Assembly (NCBI GenBank): GCA_903864375.1
Contig: CAIPFS010000101.1
Coordinates: 1-13,076 of the forward strand
Direction of reading: 5' to 3'
Source of the DNA: an uncultured Verrucomicrobiota bacterium
Lineage (GTDB): Bacteria > Verrucomicrobiota > Verrucomicrobiia > Limisphaerales > UBA9464
DNA: 13,076 bases
Within the stretch, counting starts at the first letter, position 1; every line of letters begins with the position of its first letter. Made by a program: the position numbers and the translations under genes. The notes under the pieces were generated by a model. That model made no database searches, was not told the origin of the DNA, and was given only the letters and a program-made list of their open reading frames with translations. Of this stretch, positions 1-5,095 are shown one piece after another.

Positions 1-284
1 CACCAAGCCTCCGCGTTGGTCGTCCCGTGAGCGACGGGTGGCGTTGGCTGGCGATTCTCCAGCCAGGAAGGGGCCAGACCGGAAGGGAAATGGGGTCCGC
101 GCCGATAATCACCGCTCACCTCGGCCACCCGGCTTTCAAGTTCCCCGTCGATCTGCCCCATCCGATGACTTCGGTGCAGCTCCCATGCGGTGAGACCGAA
201 CCCGATCAGGACCAGGGTCAGCAAAAATCCGAGCCAGAGTTGGAGACGCCATCGGAGGGATTGGGGAAGAAGGTTCCGGCTCAT
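1..284 (-). CDS. Two-component sensor histidine kinase, N-terminal part (cut by window edge)
   Basis: Only the first 94 residues are in the window; the reading frame runs off the left edge. The protein starts MSRNLLPQSLRWRLQLW, has one strongly hydrophobic segment at about residues 14-34 (LGFLLTLVLIGFGLTAW), and then a polar, presumably extracytoplasmic stretch. That is the usual start of a membrane sensor kinase. Its ATG overlaps the stop of the upstream response regulator as ATGA (281-284), a typical sign of translational coupling. The catalytic HisKA and HATPase domains would lie outside the window, so the kinase call rests on position next to an OmpR-family regulator and on topology, not on a visible catalytic motif. 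The stimulus is unknown. Confidence 0.7.
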   Translation of the reverse strand, partial: MSRNLLPQSLRWRLQLWLGFLLTLVLIGFGLTAWELHRSHRMGQIDGELESRVAEVSGDYRRGPHFPSGLAPSWLENRQPTPPVAHGTTNAEAW

Positions 285-934
285 GGCTCTATACAATACC
301 CCTGGCCCCGGCGGGTGGTGATCAATTCGGCCCCGAGTTTCTTTCGGATGCTGAAGATGTGAACATCAACGAGATTCGAAAGCGTATCGTCATTCTCGTC
401 CCACAGGTGTTCGTACAATTGCGTGCGGCTGATGACCTCCCCCCGGTGCAGCAGCAGGTACTCGACAATGGCATACTCCCGGGCGGTCAGGACCACCGGA
501 ATGCCCGACTTTCGGACCGTGCGGGACCGGGTGTCGAACTCCAGATCACGGATTTCCCACCGGGATACAGCCTGCCCCGAGGCACGACGAATCAGCGCGC
601 GAACCCGCGCCAGCAATTCCGGCAGATCGAATGGCTTGACCAGATAGTCGTCCGCGCCGGAGTCCAGACCGCGAACGCGATCCTGAGGGTGATCGCGGGC
701 GGTGAGCATCAGCACCGGGGTGCGCTTGGATCGGCGTAAACGGTCGAGCACCGTCCAACCGTCCAATCCAGGCAGCATCACATCCAGGACCAGGGCATCA
801 AAGTCGTGGTTTTCGGCCAGAAAAAGACCCTCCGTGCCGTTGTCGGACGTTTCAACCACGTAGCCTTCCTCCCGCATGGCTTTTGCGAGATTCCGTGCGA
901 GCCGCGGTTCATCTTCGATGACCAGTATCTTCAT
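281..934 (-). CDS. OmpR/PhoB-family response regulator (receiver + winged helix)
   Basis: 217 residues, the normal length for this family. Residues 1-115 form a receiver domain: acidic pocket E7-D8, phosphoacceptor D51 (LVLDVMLPGLDGW), T78 (LMLTARD) and K100 (DDYLVKPF). Residues about 125-217 form the winged-helix DNA-binding domain (LTAREYAIVEYLLLHRGEVISR, then SNLVDVHIFSIRKKLG and TTRRGQGY), as in CusR/PhoP/QseB-type regulators. The open frame extends far upstream, but the start at 934 is clear: MKILVIEDE is the canonical N-terminus and an AAGGAGG ribosome site sits six bases before it. It is coupled to the sensor kinase by an ATGA overlap. It likely binds target promoters when phosphorylated; repeated hexamers in its own upstream region are candidate binding sites. 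The target genes are not known. Confidence 0.95.
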   Translation of the reverse strand: MKILVIEDEPRLARNLAKAMREEGYVVETSDNGTEGLFLAENHDFDALVLDVMLPGLDGWTVLDRLRRSKRTPVLMLTARDHPQDRVRGLDSGADDYLVKPFDLPELLARVRALIRRASGQAVSRWEIRDLEFDTRSRTVRKSGIPVVLTAREYAIVEYLLLHRGEVISRTQLYEHLWDENDDTLSNLVDVHIFSIRKKLGAELITTRRGQGYCIEP

Positions 935-939
935 CCATA

Positions 940-946
940 CCTCCTT
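940..946 (-). promoter_or_regulatory. Ribosome binding site AAGGAGG fixing the regulator start at 934
   Basis: On the minus strand AAGGAGG is followed by five bases and then the ATG of MKILVIEDE. This settles the start against the much longer open frame upstream. Confidence 0.85.
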
Positions 947-979
947 CCATCGGATAGGCGACAGTCTGGACAGGACTCC

Positions 980-1041
980 ATGAAGTCGCGATGAAGATTC
1001 CCCGGACAGAAGATTTCTCTCCGACTTAATCAAGACTTCAT
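980..1041. promoter_or_regulatory. Candidate OmpR-family operator: CTTCAT hexamers, direct and inverted
   Basis: In the divergent region between the response regulator and the cytochrome gene, ATGAAG occurs at 980-985 and 991-996, an 11-bp period (hexamer, 5-bp gap, hexamer). The 8-mer ATGAAGTC (980-987) recurs inverted as GACTTCAT at 1034-1041. Tandem hexamers about one helical turn apart are the usual binding layout for OmpR/PmrA-type regulators. I infer autoregulation and possibly control of the cytochrome gene; no binding evidence exists here. Confidence 0.4.
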
Positions 1042-1082
1042 CGACACCATGGAAGAGTGGGAGGAGTTCAGCACTGAATCTC

Positions 1083-1712
1083 ATGAAGCATGTCATTCTC
1101 ATGGCCCTGGCGGGCCTGACCGCCTCCCTCGCACCGGCTCTGGCCGACGACAAATGGGACATCTCCAAATACGATGTCTCGAAGCTGCCCCCAGCCGCCA
1201 AGCAGACCGGCCTTACCTTTGCCAAGGATATCAAACCCCTGGTTGATGCCTCGTGCACCCGCTGCCACGGTGACGAACGCCAGAAGGGCGATTTCCGTGC
1301 CGACAGCCTTGCCGCCGTCCTGAAGGGCGGCGAGGACGGTAAAATGGTGGTTCCCGGCAAGAGCGCCAAGAGTCTCCTCCTCGTGTCTGTCGCCCAACTG
1401 GACCCGGAAACCGCGATGCCGCCCAAACGCCGTCCGGGTGGTCCCGGTGGCCCGGGTGGTCCTGGAGGACCCGGCGGCCCGGGTGGACCCGAACATCGTG
1501 ACCGCCCTGAAGGCGGTCCTGGACGGCCCGGTGGACCAGGTGCTCCCGGAGCCCCCGGTGGTCCAGGCGGTCCTGGTGGCCCCGACCATCACGATGGACC
1601 CGGCGGTCCCGGCGGGCCGGGCGGCCCCGGACGTGGGGGTCCGCCGCCGAAGCCGCTGACTCCGGAGGAAGTCGCTCTGGTGCGCGCGTGGATTGACCAG
1701 GGTGCCAAGTAG
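1083..1712 (+). CDS. Secreted mono-haem c-type cytochrome with Gly-Pro-rich collagen-like insert
   Basis: 209 residues. A signal peptide (about 1-21, ending APALA) precedes a small planctomycete-type cytochrome c domain: CTRCH haem-binding motif at 58-62 (C58, C61, H62) and MPP at 112-114, whose Met is the likely distal ligand. The C-terminus LTPEEVALVRAWIDQGAK is the usual end of this domain. Between MPP and that end lies an insert at about 117-188 made almost entirely of GGP/GPG triplets with a few His, Asp, Glu and Arg. Such domains act in periplasmic electron transfer. The start is supported by the signal peptide; the nearest GGAG is about 16 bases upstream, too far for a good ribosome site. 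It is divergent from the two-component regulator. The redox partner is unknown. Confidence 0.85.
   Translation: MKHVILMALAGLTASLAPALADDKWDISKYDVSKLPPAAKQTGLTFAKDIKPLVDASCTRCHGDERQKGDFRADSLAAVLKGGEDGKMVVPGKSAKSLLLVSVAQLDPETAMPPKRRPGGPGGPGGPGGPGGPGGPEHRDRPEGGPGRPGGPGAPGAPGGPGGPGGPDHHDGPGGPGGPGGPGRGGPPPKPLTPEEVALVRAWIDQGAK
1432..1650 (+). repeat. GC-rich triplet repeat encoding the Gly-Pro tract
   Basis: DNA made of variants of GGT/GGC/GGA, CCC/CCT/CCG and GGA/GGC/GGT codons, interrupted by short His/Asp/Arg/Glu segments near 1489-1515 and 1582-1598. Codon variants differ from unit to unit, so the tract is not a fresh perfect duplication. The strong strand bias leaves open frames in other frames and on the opposite strand; I regard those as shadows. 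Confidence 0.8.
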
Positions 1713-1720
1713 CAGGGATC

Positions 1721-1755
1721 GGGGTGCCCGGATATTCACGCCGTCCGGGCATCCC
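1721..1755. terminator. Strong hairpin after the cytochrome gene (possible terminator)
   Basis: A 12-bp stem with one G-T pair, GGGGTGCCCGGA (1721-1732) against TCCGGGCATCCC (1744-1755), and an 11-base loop, starting nine bases after the stop codon. It is followed on the plus strand by AAAAAA, not a T run, so it is not a textbook Rho-independent terminator. It could be a U-tract-free terminator or a 3'-end stabilising hairpin. Confidence 0.45.
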
Positions 1756-1915
1756 AAAAAAGCGATGGCGTGCGGCCGGGCGACGGAACGGTTGAGGTGA
1801 GGCATGGCCGGCGCGGTTCACACTGCCCCGATCGGGCATCGAATCGATGCCTTGCTCAAAAGCCGATACCTTCTAATCTCCCGCTGCTTTGGCAACCGAG
1901 CTTCATCGCAGCCGG
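1756..1915. other. Intergenic region with no supported gene
   Basis: Sequence between the cytochrome hairpin and the AraC-type regulator. Small open frames cross it, but none has a recognisable product, a ribosome site or neighbour support. No clear promoter was identified. Confidence 0.4.
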
Positions 1916-2794
1916 ATGAAGGAGCCGACGGATGTCACGCGGCTTCAAATCGAACACATTGCCACCTCCAGCGCGCCGCTGGGATGGAGCGGTTTTGGGC
2001 TCGATTTACGCGATCGTCAGAAACCTGCGTCCGGTGACTTTCCACAAGGATTCCGGCAGGTCATCGTTGCCCTCCACCTGACCAGTCCAGGGGAGTTTCG
2101 GCTGGATGACGGTCGTCGCGATCACGTCGGAAGCGACCTGCCGACATCCCTGACGTTTATTCCAGCCCGGATCCCGTGCGCCCTCTCCTGGAGCCGCCCC
2201 TGTACCACCATTCATCTTCGCTTCGATCCGGATTTTCTTGAAGGAGTCTGGTCGGAGATCGAAGGGAGTCCCATCGATACTACTGACCTGGCAGCCTATG
2301 TCGGTCCGTCGGATGAGCGGTGGGTTCGGCTGGGAACCGACCTTCTGACCGAGGTCCGGGAACCGGGAATGGGCGGTCACCTCTTTGCCGAAACCCTGGC
2401 CCAACAGGCGGCAATCCTGATTCGGCGGCGGTTTGTCTCCGGTCCCGACACCCTCCCCCCTGGAATTCGGCCTCAGGCAGCCCAGGGCATCCGGCGAGCC
2501 AAGGCCTTCATGCGCCAGGAATTGGGGCGGGATCTGTCGTTGGAAGAACTGGCAAGGGTGGCCGGATTGAGTCGTTTTCATTTCATCCGGGAATTCCGCC
2601 GGGCGACCGGCGAGTCGCCGCACCGGTACCTGATGAAGCTCAGGGTCCTCCGGGCCGAGGATCTTTTGCGAACCAAAGGAAGAACCCTGTCGCTGGCCCA
2701 GGTGGCCGCAGAAACTGGATTTTTTGACCAATCGCACCTGACCCGCCATTTCCGCCGGGCCCTCGGGACAACCCCGGCGGCCCTGCTTCGTTAG
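1916..2794 (+). CDS. AraC-family transcriptional regulator
   Basis: 292 residues from the ATG at 1916; an in-frame TTG at 1889 would add nine residues, and neither start has a convincing ribosome site. The C-terminal ~100 residues form the AraC double helix-turn-helix: first HTH about 208-230 (LEELARVAGLSRFHFIREF, then RRATGESPHRYL), second about 258-282 (LAQVAAETGFFDQSHLTRHF, then RRALGTTPAALL). Both match the family pattern, including GF.DQSH-TR-F. The N-terminal ~190 residues resemble a cupin-like ligand-binding half (FIPARIPCALSWSRP, then IHLRFDPDFL), but the ligand cannot be read from sequence. It stands alone, with no obvious target operon beside it. Confidence 0.92.
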   Translation: MKEPTDVTRLQIEHIATSSAPLGWSGFGLDLRDRQKPASGDFPQGFRQVIVALHLTSPGEFRLDDGRRDHVGSDLPTSLTFIPARIPCALSWSRPCTTIHLRFDPDFLEGVWSEIEGSPIDTTDLAAYVGPSDERWVRLGTDLLTEVREPGMGGHLFAETLAQQAAILIRRRFVSGPDTLPPGIRPQAAQGIRRAKAFMRQELGRDLSLEELARVAGLSRFHFIREFRRATGESPHRYLMKLRVLRAEDLLRTKGRTLSLAQVAAETGFFDQSHLTRHFRRALGTTPAALLR

Positions 2795-2911
2795 GCCGGA
2801 CCGCCCCACCGGAGGGCGACTGGATTCATCGGCCACCAGGCTCCCACCCGCTCGCGCGACCGATCTCCTGCCAAGAAATTCCGTGATGGGGTGGGAAGGG
2901 GAATGCAAACA

Positions 2912-2936
2912 GGTGCCGACCTGGAGAGCCGGCACC
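2912..2936 (-). terminator. Hairpin after the minus-strand secreted-protein gene
   Basis: Read on the minus strand, GGTGCCG (2936-2930) pairs with CGGCACC (2918-2912) across an 11-base loop, followed by a weak T-rich tail (TGTTTG). It begins about 18 bases past the TAA of the gene that ends at 2955. It is a plausible weak intrinsic terminator. Confidence 0.45.
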
Positions 2937-2954
2937 CTTATCTGGTTTCGATCC

Positions 2955-3473
2955 TTACAGACCGGTCGAGAGGATGTTTCCGAGCGAGTCGCTGACCGTC
3001 ACGTTGGTGACCGTCGTGGAGGGGATGATGAAGGAGCTGAACAACGTGGCGCCCGACTGGGCCGAGACCGTCACGTAACCGCTCGAGATGGGGCCGGTCG
3101 GTCCGTTGACCGTGAACAACACGAGCGAACCATCCGGCACATTCAGCGAGCTGACGCCGACATGCGCGGTGAGGAGATAGAGGGACGGATAGTACGGGCT
3201 GATGTTGTAGGTCCCGGAAAACACCGGCACCACGCCGTTCACGGGAGCCGCAGCCGAAAAGGTCAGGGTGGATGAACCCGGGGCCGGAGCCGTCGACGTC
3301 TTGCTGGTGGAGCCTCCCTTGCCACCCGCCGGTTTGCCCGTCGCAGCACCCGCCACGTCCGCAGTGCCGCTTTTACCGGCGGCCAGTGCGTTGGACTGAA
3401 TGGCGAGGACTCCGCAGAGGACAACGGGGACCAGGCTCAGGAACAGATTCTTTTTAGTGGAAGATGATTGCAT
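2955..3473 (-). CDS. Small secreted protein of unknown function, behind a sigma-54 promoter
   Basis: 172 residues, not recognised. The N-terminus MQSSSTKKNLFLSLVPVVLC and following ALAIQSNALAA-type residues form a signal peptide with likely cleavage near A31. A Gly/Ala/Lys/Ser-rich linker (about 33-68) follows, then a Val/Ser/Thr-rich region (69-172) that looks all-beta, e.g. PVFSGTYNISPYYPSLYLL and SSGYVTVSAQSGATLFSSF. The mature part has no Cys and no catalytic motif, so a structural or surface role is more likely than an enzyme, but that is inference. The mRNA leader is A-rich without a Shine-Dalgarno. About 90 bp upstream is a near-consensus -24/-12 promoter with palindromes further upstream, so expression should depend on RpoN and an enhancer-binding protein, plausibly the one encoded at 6664-8091. 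Confidence 0.75.
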   Translation of the reverse strand: MQSSSTKKNLFLSLVPVVLCGVLAIQSNALAAGKSGTADVAGAATGKPAGGKGGSTSKTSTAPAPGSSTLTFSAAAPVNGVVPVFSGTYNISPYYPSLYLLTAHVGVSSLNVPDGSLVLFTVNGPTGPISSGYVTVSAQSGATLFSSFIIPSTTVTNVTVSDSLGNILSTGL

Positions 3474-3552
3474 ATGATTTTTTTGTTTTATTTTTGAGTT
3501 TTGACTTTTGTCGTCGATTTAACCGTTTCCATCTGGGCCGGCTGCCGACGTC
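3474..3552 (-). other. A-rich 5' leader of the secreted-protein mRNA
   Basis: On the minus strand the ~78 bases before the ATG include long A runs (CAAAAAAATC, CTCAAAAATAAAAC, GACAAAAGTC). This is strikingly AT-rich against a GC-rich window. There is no Shine-Dalgarno; A-rich leaders can support initiation through ribosomal protein S1. The 5' end is predicted from the -24/-12 promoter, not measured. Confidence 0.5.
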
Positions 3553-3560
3553 TACAGGCT

Positions 3561-3579
3561 GAAGCAACGGGCGTGCCAA
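3561..3579 (-). promoter_or_regulatory. Sigma-54 (-24/-12) promoter of the 2955-3473 gene
   Basis: Minus strand reads TTGGCACGCCCGTTGCTTC, matching the known consensus TTGGCACG-N4-TTGCW at every fixed position with exact spacing. The -24 GG is at 3577-3576 and the -12 GC at 3565-3564. The predicted transcript starts near 3552 with G, giving a ~78-base leader. RpoN promoters need an AAA+ enhancer-binding activator, and one is encoded about 3 kb away. Confidence 0.85.
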
Positions 3580-3649
3580 CCTCGAAAAACCCGCATTTCA
3601 GGCCTATTTCATGAAATTTTGCCTACGGTCACCCTCATCACACCGTCGC

Positions 3650-3669
3650 CTGTTCCGGGGTCGGAACAG
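3650..3669. promoter_or_regulatory. Palindrome A: candidate enhancer-binding-protein site
   Basis: CTGTTCCG (3650-3657), 4-base spacer GGGT, CGGAACAG (3662-3669): a perfect 8-bp inverted repeat. Its centre is about 107 bp upstream of the predicted start of the 3473 gene, in the usual range for sigma-54 activator sites. The half-site recurs at 3693-3700 and 10305-10312. Confidence 0.65.
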
Positions 3670-3688
3670 ACCGTTGGAAAACGATCCC

Positions 3689-3700
3689 ATTCCGGAACAG
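3689..3700. promoter_or_regulatory. Palindrome B: second CGGAACAG site
   Basis: TTCCGGAA (3690-3697) is self-complementary and contains the start of CGGAACAG (3693-3700). This is a direct repeat of the 8-mer at 3662-3669, offset by 31 bp, about three helical turns, as expected if two activator dimers bind the same DNA face. It also lies upstream of the divergent kinase gene. Confidence 0.55.
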
Positions 3701-3702
3701 CT

Positions 3703-3868
3703 GCGGCACTCCCGCACTTGACGGGTCGGTTCAACGGGAGAAATCCGGTTCCCTTCTCCGACCCGAAGCTTTTTGGACCGCCTCATTTCCTGGAATGGGG
3801 AGAAGTTCATTACCAGGACATGTCAGCCCATCCGGACCATCCGGGTACCACCGAATTCACCGCTCGCC
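3703..3868. other. Upstream region of the CHASE2 kinase gene; no clear promoter seen
   Basis: A TTGACG hexamer lies at 3718-3723, but no good -10 box follows at 16-18 bp. The kinase frame is open through this stretch from a TTG at 3773, which I do not favour as the start. Nothing else recognisable was found. Confidence 0.35.
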
Positions 3869-5095
3869 ATGTTCCAAACGAGAGGCGAATGTCTGCCGGA
3901 CATGCCTTCCGGACAGGCCAGAACACTTCGCATCGTCACCGCTGCCTGGATTGCAGCGGTGACCGCGTTGCTGGGCCTGGCCCTGGACCTTTCCGGGTGG
4001 GGCCCCGGCGACGCGTGGATTCGCACCAGCTACGACTCTTTGCACTCCATCGGCGGCGAACGGGACGTCACTGCCGATTCCGTGGTTATTGTTTATCTGG
4101 ACACCGCCTCCTTCCGCTCCGCCGGACTGGATTCCGCCCGACCGTGGCCGCGGGAGCTTCACGGAAATCTGGTGCGTCGCCTGACTGCCGAGGGTGCCCG
4201 CGCCGTGGTCTTCGACATTCTTTTTGCCGGACCAGGCGCAACACCCGGAGCCGACGCCTCGCTGGCCATGGCCATCCGGGACAACGGCCGTGTGATCCTT
4301 GCAACCGAATATGCCAACGCGACCGCTTCCCCCGGCCAGGGGCTCCCGCGGACTCGAACGGGCACTCTGGAGCCATTAAGCCCGGAGATTGCCCAGGCAG
4401 CAGCCGGCACCGGCTTTTCCTCCCTGGCCATCGATGACGACTTTGTGGTGCGTCGCTCCCTCGCCAATTTTCGCTCGCTCACCGAGGAATCCCTCACCTG
4501 GGCTGCCGCACGCCTGCTCGATTTGCCCGTCGTCTCCCAGGCGGCACCGGAGGGTCTCAACAGCCATTGGGTTCGTTACTATGGGCCAGCAATGACCCTA
4601 CCTCACGTGAGTCTCGGACAGGCTCTGGAGACAAACGGTGTGCCCCGTGGATTCTTTAGGAATAAAATCGTCTTTATTGGTGCTCGATCCGCCACTGCCG
4701 GATTCAACGAACGCAAAGACGAGTTCCGGAATCCCTTTCATTCCTGGCGTTACCGCGATTACTTCATGCCGGGAGTGGAGGTGCACGCCACCGAGATGAT
4801 GAATCTCCTGCGACACGACTGGCTTTCGCGGCCCTCCCGCGTCGTTGAAGCGTTCATCCTGATCGCCGCCGCCGGGTTCGGTGGGCTCCTCGCCCTTTTT
4901 CGCCCCCTGCCGGGGGGCTCTGCTCGCCGTGGCGGGCGGAGGACTCGTTGTCGGTGCCGCCGCCATGGCCTTCGATGCCGGGGTCTGGTTTCCCTGGCTG
5001 ATACCGGCCGCAGCCCAGATTCCCGCCGCCCTCGGGCTTTCGGTGCTCTGGCAATCTTTGGAATGGTACCGGACCCGCCGACGACTCGAAGCTGA
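3869..5095 (+). CDS. CHASE2 sensor half of a hybrid histidine kinase, frameshifted at its end
   Basis: 408 residues from the ATG at 3869; alternatives are ATG 3902 (MPSGQARTLR) and an upstream TTG at 3773. A first membrane segment (about 22-41) is followed by an extracytoplasmic CHASE2 domain to about 320, with hallmarks RPWPRELHGNLVRRLTAEGA, VVFDILFAGPG, KIVFIGARS and PGVEVHATEMMNLL. A second membrane segment (about 325-344) follows. CHASE2 proteins normally carry three membrane segments after the domain. Here the frame changes at a G6 run (4912-4917): residues after ~349 become Arg/Cys-rich nonsense (ARRGGRRTRCRCRRHG) up to the stop at 5095. The missing segments and the whole kinase continue in the other frame from 4917. 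Removing one G would give a protein of about 920 residues. As written, this half alone would be a membrane protein with no catalytic output. Confidence 0.8.
   Translation: MFQTRGECLPDMPSGQARTLRIVTAAWIAAVTALLGLALDLSGWGPGDAWIRTSYDSLHSIGGERDVTADSVVIVYLDTASFRSAGLDSARPWPRELHGNLVRRLTAEGARAVVFDILFAGPGATPGADASLAMAIRDNGRVILATEYANATASPGQGLPRTRTGTLEPLSPEIAQAAAGTGFSSLAIDDDFVVRRSLANFRSLTEESLTWAAARLLDLPVVSQAAPEGLNSHWVRYYGPAMTLPHVSLGQALETNGVPRGFFRNKIVFIGARSATAGFNERKDEFRNPFHSWRYRDYFMPGVEVHATEMMNLLRHDWLSRPSRVVEAFILIAAAGFGGLLALFRPLPGGSARRGGRRTRCRCRRHGLRCRGLVSLADTGRSPDSRRPRAFGALAIFGMVPDPPTTRS

Noticed and set aside
935..1426. Open frame extending the response regulator upstream by 164 codons
   Set aside because: It runs antisense through the cytochrome gene, and the canonical MKILVIEDE start with AAGGAGG lies at 934.
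1068..1839. Long open frames antisense and in other frames across the Gly-Pro tract
   Set aside because: Produced by the GC-rich repeat; their translations are low-complexity Arg/Thr/Gly strings without domains.
1888..1904. TTTGGCAACCGAGCTTC before the AraC-type gene as a sigma-54 promoter
   Set aside because: The -24 half is fair, but the -12 position reads CTTC, not TTGC, and the site overlaps a possible start codon.
1804..2037. Small plus-strand open frame between the cytochrome and AraC-type genes
   Set aside because: No ribosome site or recognisable product, and it overlaps the AraC-type gene in another frame.
3411..3421. Lipoprotein reading of the 2955-3473 protein (Cys20 in its leader)
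   Set aside because: The residues before Cys are VVL, not a lipobox with Gly/Ala/Ser before Cys; a normal signal peptidase site follows near residue 31.
4301..4317. Minus-strand TTGGCAT...TTGC inside the CHASE2 coding region
   Set aside because: The spacing is one base too long and it lies within a gene with no target downstream on that strand.
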